64,000 nucleotides of DNA. Origin: Lepidurus packardi. Its lineage: Eukaryota > Arthropoda > Branchiopoda > Notostraca > Triopsidae. Shown piece by piece: positions 43,605 through 54,744 of this stretch; position 1 is the first letter of the stretch; the number at the start of each line of letters is the position of its first letter. The notes under the pieces are model-generated. The model saw nothing but the letters and a program-made list of their open reading frames with translations. It ran no database searches and was not told the DNA's origin. Where the stretch lies: positions 5,104,565-5,168,564 of the forward strand of contig JAKZAN010000001.1 of the NCBI GenBank assembly GCA_023053545.1, in the 5' to 3' direction. The position numbers and the translations under genes were made by a program.

Positions 43605-45343
43605 ATGTCTTTGAACTCGAAATCGAGGAATAATAACGCTCCCGGAATGGGTAACCAAGCTTGGTCCACGGCAGGTGCCATTCCCATTCGCAATGCGAAA
43701 GGTAAAGTTTGTACTCTTTAAATATGTCTAGCTACACATTGATGCGAGACTCGACAGCTTAATGTCTATTTTAATGTTTTCCTAAAGGTGAAATGACGAT
43801 GCAAAAGGTTAAAGTAAGCCGCTATGTCTCGGGCAAACGACCGGACTATGCTGTTCAATCCTCTAGCGAAGAGGATTCCGAGGACGAATTTATCCGACGT
43901 CCGCGTAACCCCGAACGAAGATACTCGGACGATGACCGAGCATCACAAAGCCCAGAAAGGAGTCCTTCACCCGATTTGACAGAAGCTGCTTTGCAAGATC
44001 GTCGTCTACGACGTTTAATGAGCCGGCAAGATGACAGTGATCGCCTAGAAAGACACAGGTAAACTTGTAACTTTACAAAAATATTTGTGAAATTAATAGC
44101 TCTATGTTTAGACATATTCATGAACCCGAGATCATTGATGAGGAAGCGAGGAAAAGCGATAGCGAAGGTGAAGAATTTGATCAGAACGTAGTTGATCGCG
44201 AACGGGAGCGTCGCCGATTAGAAGAGGATGAAGATGAAGAAGATGAAGACGAAGACGAGATGGAGAAAAGACGTGAAATGCTACGTTTGAAGCGCGCCCA
44301 AGTTAAGCAAGACGAAGAATTGCTCGCCAAGGAAGAAGAGGGACAGTTTGAAGAAGAAGAGGAAGAGTCTTCTTCGTACGAAGAATATACCGATTCAGAA
44401 GAAGATACTGGCCCAAAGCTTAAGCCTGTGTTTGTCCGGAAGCGTGATCGAGTGACTGTCAATGACCAGGAGCAGGAGTTACAAAAGGAAAAACAAGCCG
44501 AACTACAGGCGTTGAAATTGGCCGAAGACAGACGCAAAGAAACCCTAAAAGTACCTAGTTTGATTCGCTCCACGTGTTTCTTGTTCTATTAAGCATTTGT
44601 TCTTTTGTTTTCAGCTAGTAGAATTGGAAATTCGTCGCGAGAAGGCTGAAAAAGAAGAGAAAACTCTCCAAGCTGGCATTGCATCTATCATTACTGATGA
44701 CGAAGATGAAGAAGCGTCTTACGAAAGCTGGAAACTCCGAGAATTACGTCGAGTCAAACGCGATCGAGAAGAAAAAGAATCGTATGTTACTAGAATTTAT
44801 CTCTTTCAACGTTTAACACAAACGAGCGTATATTAATTCCTAGATTGGAGAAAGAGAAGACTGAAATTGAGCGCTGGCGTAACATGACTGACGAGGAACG
44901 TCGACTCGAGCTTCAAAAGAACCCAAAGTTGGTTACCAACCAGTCGGCCAAAGGAAAGTACAAGTTTCTTCAAAAGTACTACCATCGTGGTGTCTTTTTC
45001 ATGGTAAGCATTAAGTTTTGCTGCTTATTAACTCGTTTTATCCCTACGGTTCATGTTTGTTTAGGACAAAGAAGAAGAACTGCTTAAAAGAGATTACACA
45101 GCAGCCACGCTGGAAGATCAGTTTGACAAGACCATCTTACCGAAAGTTATGCAAGTCAAGAACTTCGGACGGTCAGGCCGGACCAAGTATACTCACTTGG
45201 TGGATCAAGACACTTCTGTCCACGATTCGCCTTGGTATGCTGAAACTGCCGCCAACGCCAAGTTTTACTCACAACAAGCTGCTGGCGTCCGCCCCGTTTT
45301 CGAACGTCCCGCACTCTCTAAAGATAAGAAGAACAAAAGCTAA
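43605..45343 (+). CDS. MFAP1: MFAP1, spliceosomal B-complex protein
   Basis: Despite its historical name (microfibril-associated protein 1), the conserved protein is a pre-mRNA splicing factor that joins the spliceosome at the B-complex stage. Six exons are clear: 43605-43701, 43788-44058, 44112-44550, 44615-44781, 44844-45003 and 45065-45343, with intron sizes of 53-86 bp and canonical ends. The N-terminus has [20 protein letters not shown]. The middle is very acidic with charged coiled coil ([16 protein letters not shown]). The conserved C-terminal half has [16 protein letters not shown] and [17 protein letters not shown]. The protein is about 470 residues, close to the family norm. It is tail-to-tail with P4HA (147 bp). 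Confidence 0.96.
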
Positions 45344-45489
45344 ACTTCCCAAAATATGTATCGCACTGCGAATGTATTTCGGCCAATTTTTATAACATGT
45401 TCCCCAAGTGTAAAGTAACGAAAATAAAGGATTTTTCTCTCATAAATTTCTAGTAATTCTTGTAGCAGCTGCGGAGGATACTAGACAGA

Positions 45490-46527
45490 CTATATTAGGG
45501 TATACTTTTCTAAACGCTGAAGTCCGCAAGGTGCTTGGAACATCTGTTCGTAGGCTCGTACCCATTTATTGGAAACTGATTTTTAAAAAATATATTTAGA
45601 ATTAAATTGAGGAAAAATGGTCAGATTTTACCCCATTTTGAACCGTGGAGAACTGGGCAAGCTCCATGACGAGTATTGTCATCAGCTTGACCATTCCTGT
45701 AGAGATTCCACCAGAAAGCTGCAGCGCCTTTTTCTGGCCATGTAGTGACGCCAGCGCGCGGGAAAACCGTAGCTCCGCCAGCTTCCACATCCGTCAAATA
45801 AACCATTAAAGTGGCGATCCGGTCGCCGACACGAAGATTGTACGGGTCATTGTTGGCTGGGTTAGGATCGCTGATGACATTGTCCAAGTGAGTGACGTAT
45901 AACCCACCAATACCATAGTTAGCCACCTGTAAGTACGTATCTTAGGTTAACTCATGAAATGGACTATGGAATCTTAATTACTTGGAATTCTTCAGCCGCA
46001 GTGTAGTTTTGCATGGCGAGACCTGTAACGATTTGCATAATTTTGCGAATTTTGGTCAAGGATGGATGCTCTGCTTCTTGGATCCACGCACTTCCATAAC
46101 ATTAGCATAATACATATATATATATATATATACATATATATAATACTTATAATTAGCATAATAAAGAGCAGCAGAGCCCTGTTCTTACTTTTTGCTCGTG
46201 CGAATCATACTCGAAACGTAACCTTGAGGAGTTTTGTGTTTTGATGTCATCAACTGTCAAAAAAAAAAATTAAGTAGAAGCGGAAACCCTCGTTAAATGC
46301 AAAGATGTACCTTGGGTGCTGCCAAATTCTTTAGTAGATTGATGGACTCGTCACGCAGTAAGTCATGGATGACAACGATGTAAGGATCACGGGACTTTTC
46401 TTCGATTTTCGCAGGCTGTAAGAGCAAATACGGATGCTTATTCCTAGTGGTCGTGAAACACTTCAATTCCGACTCCATAAACGCGGGCTGGATAGGTTGT
46501 AATTGTCACAATTAGCAAATATGATTT

Positions 46528-46559
<32 letters not shown>

Positions 46560-48924
46560 GGGTTACCCGGAGTTTTTCGCCACGGCAAAGACGTTCGTAG
46601 TGGTCATTCTCCTCTTCTTCATTCTGGAACTCGTACAATTTCGGGATGAATGTGGATTGCTGTAGTGCGTGTTCATTGCCAGTTGTAGGGATGCCTTTCG
46701 ATTGTGAGTCAGCGGGTACATGACGAGTTTGCCAATCGGGTCCCAAAGGTCCTCGTTTTTCCAGGATCTCGTCGTGCTAAAGTTAAAAAGAAAATAAGCG
46801 GGATAATCGCAGACTTGCCTTGATTTCCTTACCACACGGACTGCCATATCGTTGAAATTTTTAATTTGGTGAATCAACTTTTCGTCGCCCTCTACTAACG
46901 CTAACTCGGCTGCTGCTTCGCCCCAGTCGATGGAAGTATCATAATAACCTTTCTCGTAAGCATGGCGAGCCAGGAAGAGGCAATCACGGGCTCCTAACAT
47001 ATTCCGGCTGTGGAAAACTGCAATAAACATTCGCGCGATAACGTGAAATTAAGCTCAATTTGCGCAAATAGAGTATGGAAGGAAAAAACGTGTTTTACAT
47101 TTGGCTTCATCACTTGTTCCTTTAAATAGCCCGTGAGTTAGATCAGTGATGTTCAACTTATAAGTATCTTGCAGTCGAACCAGAGCCACGGCAGCGCCGT
47201 GCAAATCTTCTTCAACTGGAAACTGGCTGTGCACCCGCAGACCCATAATTGTGTTCAAAACCGCTAAAAGCAACGTCATACATGTCAATTTTTTATATAC
47301 ATAAACATTTTTGGGTTCAAAAGGCACACAATGTACTTACAATGAGTGAGATTAGCTTGTGCCAACAAAGCGGACTCAACCTGGCCCCAATCAACCGTTA
47401 ACCGCTTCAGCAGCAGATACGCATCAATTGGATTGGATACGAACTTTACCACAGGCGCATCGTTCTTTGCAATCAAGTTATGGTAAGCTGCAATATACCT
47501 GAAAAAAGAAAATAAAACATCACGATCATCCTTGACCAATATGGAGCGCTATCTTTCCTTTCACACTTTAACCACCTACGATAAAGAGATTGTTGTGGTT
47601 TTCAAGTTCGATGGACAGAATCGCTCATATTGTTGAAGTCATACTATAGTTATAGTCACGCTTGTCACTTTCTCTATACGTGCTATAAGTTATAAGTGTG
47701 TAATATTGCAACAGGTCTAAGAAAAACAGGAGGGATATATGCATCTATAATGGCACGTAGAGCTGTAGGCGGAAAACAAGAGTAAGAAATAAAGGAAAGG
47801 CGAGCATTCGAGGATCCCACCTTGTTTAAAAACGAACGTATGGTAGATAAGACTAAAGAATAGCGTCCAGTGAAAGGTATTATTATATTCCTTGATGTCA
47901 TTAAGATTTTCTATAGACGTCCAAGTTTACTTGAGGGCAGGGCATGGCTCCCTTATTTGATAATGCGAAATGCAACATAGCCTAATTCTGCCAACGATTT
48001 GGGTAACAACAATAACGTAGACTTTAAAAGTGATCTGTATATGACAATTCCTAGAGATTGGAATTGCAAAATATTACATTCTAAATACTATAAAAGCGAA
48101 AACCACAAGTAACAAAACTTTCCAATTTGCATGTAGGGTACCACCAGTTGATTTGCAAAAAAAAAAAATAAAGAAAAAAGCCAGGAAAACTAGTTTCAGG
48201 AATATGCCAACGAGTTTGAAACGCCGAAGTGACGGAACTCCTTAACTCGAACATTTTGGAGCTCATTAATAAAGCGAGAAAACGGACAACGTAAAGTTCT
48301 TTTACCCTACGACACGCTTTGCATGTCTATTACGGGAAAAGTGGAAAACGTGACTACTGGCTCAAAAATTAGAAAAGGAACACACTCTCCCCTCCCATAT
48401 ACAGATAATTAACTTTTTTGCTACTTTTAACCTCTTACGTAATTTAGATTTGCCTTTTTGACCCAAATTGAGTCCCGACCTACGGAATTACTAGAGCGTA
48501 ATTTTTTATGCAAGAGGAAGGAGGATTTCCTATCCGTAGCCGTAAAAGAGATTTAGGAAAAAGATAGGTAGAGAATTTTAATCTTGTTAAATGAAAAATT
48601 TACAGTTTTCTGGAACTTTCAGAAGGTAGCTCGGAACTTTTTCATATTGCAGCTGACGGGAACACGTGGGAATAACGAATCATGGAAAGGAACTTACTGC
48701 TGCATGTCGTCCAACTTGAGGTGGGTATCGGCGATGTAAGTTTGGAGCATTTGGACGATTTCTTCTTCTTGGCCAGCTAAACCCTCGAGCTTATGTGTCG
48801 CCGAGTAAAGATCATCACGTTGGACAAGAGTTGGGAAGTGACTTTGCGCGTCAACGTGGCTTGAACAGCAAACCCAGGTTGTTAATCCCAACAGAAACAG
48901 CAGATGAATGGATTTACCCCACAT
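45490..48924 (-). CDS. Prolyl 4-hydroxylase alpha subunit (collagen type)
   Basis: Endoplasmic-reticulum 2-oxoglutarate/Fe(II) dioxygenase that hydroxylates proline in collagen-like chains. The start at 48924 gives a signal peptide (LLFLLGLTTWVCC) and the P4HA N-terminal dimerisation domain, with a 1.2 kb first intron. A TPR-like peptide-substrate domain is coded at about 47265-46790 (ARHAYEKGYYDTSIDWGEAA). The catalytic domain follows, with iron ligands THLD (His-X-Asp) near 45870 and the distal His and Lys in TRHGACPVLHGSKW near 45640. The last exon (VSNKWVRAYEQMF) ends at 45490. A short intron at 46488-46566 consists largely of a C21 and an A13 tract on the coding strand. All active-site residues that I can check are present. 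The neighbour OGFOD1 is also a prolyl hydroxylase. Confidence 0.93.
46103..46144. repeat. AT/TA microsatellite in a P4HA intron
   Basis: An alternating TA run with few interruptions (about 46108-46144) inside an intron of P4HA. Confidence 0.8.
46525..46558 (+). repeat. T13-G21 homopolymer pair in a P4HA intron
   Basis: T13 (46525-46537) runs directly into G21 (46538-46558) within the 79 bp intron 46488-46566. On the coding strand the C tract starts a few bases after the GT donor. Confidence 0.85.
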
Positions 48925-49675
48925 TGCGAATTACAATGACGATTTTCCAGGCGAAGCCAAACTAAATTAATAAATGTTATCTGCGAAATAGGCTTGTCAA
49001 AGCCGAAACTGGTAGTGAGGTCTGACAGCCAACAACTGACAGCGAAGGGATAATGCTGCACCTTTTCAAGCTTTTTTCAAGGCAAAACTCCTCTCGCTGG
49101 TTCCTTCACTTTCCCGATTCCTGTATTGCTCTTTCTCCTGCAGGGCGTGGAACATTCGACCGCTTCCTTGCCCGTGTTGTAAACACACTAGTATTACCCG
49201 AGGTTATGGAGCTATAGTATAGGCTGTTTGTTATAGCCTATGAAGTATGACGTGGGAAGCAACAATACAAACGAATCGAACGAATGACTTCAAACCGCTA
49301 AGAACTGTAATTTTCCAGCTAGCTGCGGCCGATTAGGCTCAGGAGAAAGTTTAAAGAAAATAAGAAAAGCTGATTTCGGAGAAGGAAATCCGAGTGCGAA
49401 AAGGCAATACTCTGAGCAGAACTAATCAACATGAACCGACTCTAATCTAGCTGACTCACTGTGTAAAATAATTTTCTTTCTTTTCGCAATTGAGAATGAC
49501 AAGAATTCCCATTTTAAGTTATGAGAATTAAACATTTTACGTAACTCGACATTCAGCAAACTCAAATCAGCGAATACGCGTTTGTATTGATTAGCGTATG
49601 ACCTTGAAGGCTACATTCGAATAAAATCGAAGTTTTTCGTTTTAAGCCCTTAATACACGTGTGATTTTATGATTT
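48925..49675. other. Intergenic region between P4HA and OGFOD1
   Basis: 751 bp with no gene recognised; it should hold the P4HA promoter and OGFOD1 3' UTR. Confidence 0.55.
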
Positions 49676-51623
49676 TCATTTCGCAGCAGAATCCTGTTCT
49701 GGTGGGTTTTCATAATACACCCCTATTAAGCAATGGTATTCCGGTTCATAGGCAGCAGCTCCTTGTTTTCGAGCTATTTTGCTGTTGATATGCTTCACAA
49801 ATCGTAGGGTTTCTTTATCCCTATACGCCAACGCTAGGCAATTTTCTTCAGGACAAACTGTCAACAACTGCAGAGTAATTTAAAAACGGAAACATAAATT
49901 AACACCCCAAACCAAGTTAAGATTTTAAATTACTTCTTCGTCCTCTCCTTTGGCAATGTAATTAATCTGTCCACCACAATCGCTATTCCAGTTTCTAGCG
50001 TTAGCAAAGAAAAAGGCATCTAATGCAAAATCTGCATTATCCGCTTCATCGTCATTGAGAAGGGTATAGGCTCCTTGTTTCCAACGCGACCATTCAAGTC
50101 GGCATCGCGGATCACAACTTTTGCTTTCATTGTGCTCACCATTTCCATTACCGTCTTCGCTTTCGCTATCGCTATTGTCCGGCGCCAGAGCATGCAGCTT
50201 GAGGCCCGTTAAATTGGAAAGCACCAAAAAAAAAGCTTCGGAACGAAAGAATTCCATGCACTCTTTTAAAATTGGTGGCGAGTTTTCCACCAATACTTCA
50301 TAATGCCTGCAGGACGTGAGCCAATTATTGCTCTCGAATGAAGTCATTCTGGTCAGAAAAAAGAAAGAAAATTTGGTACCGCTTATGGGCTGGCCCCTGA
50401 GCTGTCCATTTGCCTTCTTCGCGCAACGCTTTGGATACAGCAGCGAATTTGTCGGGGATCAAAAACTCGTGCAATTGAATCTCAGAATTCTCTTCAAATG
50501 TGGTTTGAATATCGCCTTGTGTTTCGGGATCCAAATATGATGGATTGATCCAAGCATAAAAATGTTCCTCCTTAGATTCCAAATTATTCGCAAATTTTCA
50601 CGTAAGTTCGTCACTTACCTTCATGTCTTCGGGTTTAGCTAGCTCAAGTGAGTGCCTTTCTTTCGCACTGATAGGCCTTCTGATGGGTGGACCATGAAAC
50701 CAGCCACTTATGGATAAACGACACTTGTTCTCTGCCAAAACCTCCGAGACTTGATGGTAAGACGTGGGAGTGACTTCGAAAAATACAAAACTGTTCCATT
50801 GCGGGACCAGCGACTTGGCAATACCGAGAGGTTGTCCTTCGTCTGGAGAGAGAAAAATAAGAAGAAAATTACAAGTTAGAAGATAATTTTTACCATTGCA
50901 AGAGAATAAATCTAATGTTCCTCCGTCGCTTTGCTTCCATTCTTCTGGCACGAGATACAGAATGTACGCAATCCTACGTCCTTCCAATTCATCGTCATGG
51001 CAGAGTAGGACATCTGTGGAATTATTCATGATAAAATGGAAGTTTTCAAAAGGCTGAAGACTACCTGTGTGGTTATATTGAGCACAGCTCATGTCCATTG
51101 TGTTATTTAGCGGAATGCCGGTGATTTTAATGAGCCATCCCCGGAAATTTTCGTAGAGGAACTCTTTGAGGGCAGAAACCTTGGGTTTATTTAGTGCTTT
51201 CAAGTCTTGGGACTGCTGAAACTTGTACAAATCATTGTTTTTGTCATGGAAATCTAGGCTAAGCAACTCTTGCTGTAAATCCTCCACGTAACTGCTGTCG
51301 TTGACAAAATGCGGTAGGAAGCAACAAGGAAAGGGGTTTTTATGGAACTGAGCTGCTTTTGGAAATCAATATAAATAAAAAAGACTTTTAATAACTTCCG
51401 AATTTTTATATCAAAGATTCTAAAAAGAAAACAAGTTATGCGTACCGCCTGATGTGTCATTTTCTTCAGTTAAGTTTGATGTATCGGTACTTTTCCATAA
51501 TGCAGTCAAACGATCTAAAAATGTGTCTTTCGCATACTGTGGATTCAACTCAATCCTATCTGGAAGCAGTTTCTTCTTACCATTTTCTGATTCATTTGTG
51601 CTAGCTTTTCTTTTACTACTCAT
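49676..51623 (-). CDS. OGFOD1: OGFOD1, ribosomal prolyl hydroxylase
   Basis: 2-oxoglutarate/Fe(II) dioxygenase (Tpa1/Sudestada family) that hydroxylates a proline of ribosomal protein uS12 (RPS23) and affects translation termination and stress granules. The start at 51623 (MSSKRKAS) is chosen because it begins the conserved basic N-terminus. The catalytic domain has [21 protein letters not shown], with the His-X-Asp iron ligands, and [11 protein letters not shown], with the 2-oxoglutarate-binding arginine. The second, non-catalytic double-stranded beta-helix follows: [15 protein letters not shown], then [27 protein letters not shown], then [11 protein letters not shown] and [20 protein letters not shown] ends. 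Six to seven exons; about 520 residues. No defect is seen. Confidence 0.95.
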
Positions 51624-51861
51624 AATACGGACTTTCTCTACGCGAACACAAAAACAAACAGAAGTCACGTGTTTTACTCAGGGATATTTAACACCTCCGC
51701 TAGAGTTCACTGGCGTCTTGTCTTTTCAGTATTGAAACGAGAAACAATTTTATTAGGTAAAAAGGTAAAGCCTTCTGCATAAAAAATGGTATCATTCAGT
51801 CAAAAAATACATTCATGGTTGAGAGGACACAATAGATTATTAAGGATTCATTAGGTATGCA

Positions 51862-53740
51862 TCAAACATTCGGCACAGCTGGGCTAACAGTCATAACTTC
51901 CGGCTGCGATGGCATGGATAATGTCGTCAAAGGTTCGTTTGCACTTTCTGCAACAAACGCAGAGGCAACATCAATCTGGGGCACTACAGCCACACCTTGT
52001 CCTTCTTCCAATTTAAACAGGACGGTTGGTACAACGCCGGTAACGTCAATCAGAACGGCTTCAGAATCCGTTGAAGAAGTCAAAGGAGCCGACACATTAG
52101 GTACAGTTACAACAGGCGGAAAAGGTGAAGAACCATTGTTCTGAAGAGGTGAAACAACACCCAGTTGCCCATTATGGGTCGCCAAGACAGGAAGGACAGT
52201 CCCAGTCGTTAAATCCTCATCCAAGAAGCGATCCATATAATCTCTAAAATAAAAAAGATTAAAGAAAGTAAAAAAAGACAATAAAGAGCACAGTAAAATG
52301 AGAATAAGAATAGATGAGCGAATTGCGAAAAACGTACGTGGTTCCAGGGTGTAAAGCATATTTCTTCTTCTCTAGTCGTGCTCGATTGGCGAAGGTATCA
52401 TGTCTTTCGGTTTTCTTCCATAAATAGTAGAACTGGACGAGTTCACCCACAGCTCTTGTGCGGACTTTATGCTGCTGGATCAAATGGAAATCCTTGCCAT
52501 AGGTTCGGAGTCCTAGTTCAAAGTTTCGGCACTCTTCTTCAGACCATAAGCTCATGGTATCAGAGGTTGTCACAGCATTCATTCGTCTTCTTCGCAGGGC
52601 TTCTTCCACGTTGTGCCCACATTGGAGGAGTTGGTACAACGCTTGCTCATCGTCTCGGATATGGCTACCCCGTGGAAGCAGTCCGGCTTGAATTTGGCGG
52701 GCTAGGATTTGACATTTGGACAGGTAAGCTTCAACTATCAGATCCTCCAAGCTCGGACTCCATAGCAATTTATCTTCGTTCTCATAAGGTAACGAATCGC
52801 CATACGGTCCAAGACCTACAGGAACTGCTGCTTGATAATCCGAACCAATCATTATCGTCTAAACGCACACAAATATTAGTATATTTCGAACTCCACTTCT
52901 TAGAATTTTCACTTTTCTCCACTCGTCATCGTCTGGCGTGTAATCGTAATCTTCGACTTCTTCTCCATCTTCATCACTCGCAGCATGCAAACCAGCTAAA
53001 GAAAAAGAATTATAATAAAAAAAAGTGTAAATTAAACGTAAGTAAAATAAAATTTGATTCTGGAATTTGATGTCGGCAAGAAAACTGGCGGTTCTTACAT
53101 CGCAGTAATCGGGCAGTGTTCGATGTACTTAGGTTTTGGTCGCTGTAAAGCAAGCGCAGATCAGATTGTCGAGCGGGGCGATGTCGGTGCGGTTTTTCTG
53201 TTGTGCCTTGTGGTAACAAAGATGGTATAGGATCAGCCACTGGAGGAGCCTCTTCAGGAAGTTTTCCGGTATCTATAGGTTCTTTTGTTTCTTCGATGGT
53301 GGCTGTAATAGGAGGGGTGATGTCTTCTGAGCTGTCAGAAGAGGAGAGATCTTCAGGTTCAACTTCTATAGCTGTTTGTCTATCTGCTCCATAACCGTAT
53401 AACGCCATGAGCTCCTCAATAGGCATATCTCCTTCCTAATTAAAACGAACAATCTCTTAAGATCCCTGTAAATCTGTCTTCGGTGACGAATACCTTTTGT
53501 AGATTAGATAGTTCTACATCAGGATCCTCTCCACCAGCTAAGGCTATAGCTTCTTCTTCGGCTAGTGTTTGTTCATCGTCGAAGTCATGGACCAGCATAT
53601 CAGCTGTGGGTTCAAATTCCTTGTCCGTACTATCCTCCAGGACAGCTAAGATAAAAGTAAACCAGCAATTAGTCTTTGCCTTTTTGTTTTTCCACGAACG
53701 AATTACTTGACTTTGAGCTGCTGGTATCATCTGTGCTCAT
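51862..53740 (-). CDS. MIER-family transcriptional co-repressor (ELM2-SANT)
   Basis: Nuclear adaptor that recruits HDAC1/2 through ELM2-SANT. The start at 53740 (MSTDDTSSS) joins an acidic exon with DKEFEPTADMLVHDFDDEQTL, the MIER hallmark. The next exon carries EGDMPIEELMALYGYG. The ELM2 domain follows (DYQAAVPVGLGPYG, then LLWSPSLEDLIVEAYLSK), then SANT (SLWSEEECRNFELGLRTYGKDFHLIQ, VRTRAVGELVQFYYLWKKTERHD). The last exon, with DYMDRFLDE and an alanine/proline/threonine-rich tail, stops at 51862. The protein is about 500 residues with a single family member in this window, like insect MIER1. It is divergent from the hormone-sensitive lipase gene. Confidence 0.94.
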
Positions 53741-54744
53741 GAACTATTCAAAATATACAATAACAAGCGTAATTAATGGTACCCAAGAAGTACACCTGTA
53801 CAAGAATAAGTTCCAAACAAACCACAAAACGTCAAGTTCAGATATTAGAATGACTAATTTTATCGGACAGGTAATCGAAATTAACTAGGAACTCCATATA
53901 AAAGAGTTGGTAAGTTTCGAAGTCCTGAAATTCAAAAGGAACGTTGTTCTTTTTTTTAAAAAAATACGCAAATTTCATAAAAAGCAAACAAATTTTGAAG
54001 TACGCCATATACCTCCGCCATGGCGATCACGATTACGCTTGGTGCAGTCCGCCACCGCATCTATATGAATCAGACCGTCGCTTGGTGGCGCTTAGCTTTT
54101 CGTCCCCTACGAACCAATGAAATTGCGTGCAGACTTCGTAAATTTAGCGCCCGTCGCGTTTCTTATTTGCTGCATAGTGGAACAGCGAACTACAGGAGAA
54201 GCTGCGAAGATAGGAAACGGAGTAAAGTGCGCTGTTTCCATAGTGACGTCATTCATGTAAACAAAAATACATCGATTGCAAATTTTCTTCTCGGAAAGGA
54301 TAAGGTACATTGCGTAAGTAGATTCTCAGTATAGGGTTCACAACGTTCGCTGGGTCTCTTAGACATGTTGTGTTTTAACAAAACTCTTGCAGGTCCCTTA
54401 ATTAAGCATTGTTCTCTCCGTCTTCGATTCATATGCGTATGGTATTCAAGCGTTGCTCGGATCTCATGCATCGTTCAACAAAAGCGCTTAAATTTCCAAG
54501 AACCTAGATTTTTAACAAAATCTCTGTCAAATGTGCATCGAGGTTTACCTGGCATTTCATTTGAGGTTTTTAAAATATTTGATTTTTTAAAATTGTATTT
54601 TAAACGTGATATTGTCGAATTGTGTTTTATCCTATGAAACCCATTGTCGCAGTGGAAAACGAAAAAAATAATGCTTAACTTAAGATTATTTATGAGCAGA
54701 AGCTAATTTATTGGTCATTTTTTAAATTTCTTTAGTCTTCTGCT
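53741..54744. promoter_or_regulatory. Intergenic region between divergent MIER and hormone-sensitive lipase
   Basis: 1,004 bp that must contain both promoters. A 3' splice-like CTTTAG stands at 54730-54735, just before the lipase ATG, so part of this may be an upstream lipase intron or 5' UTR. The open frame 54020-54334 has no known motif. No other feature is seen. Confidence 0.5.

Noticed and set aside
44181..44573. Serine-rich minus-strand frame opposite MFAP1
   Set aside because: It is the antisense shadow of the Glu/Asp/Arg-rich MFAP1 exon.
54020..54334. Open frame of about 100 codons between MIER and lipase
   Set aside because: No family motif, no splice structure and arginine/cysteine-rich composition typical of chance frames.
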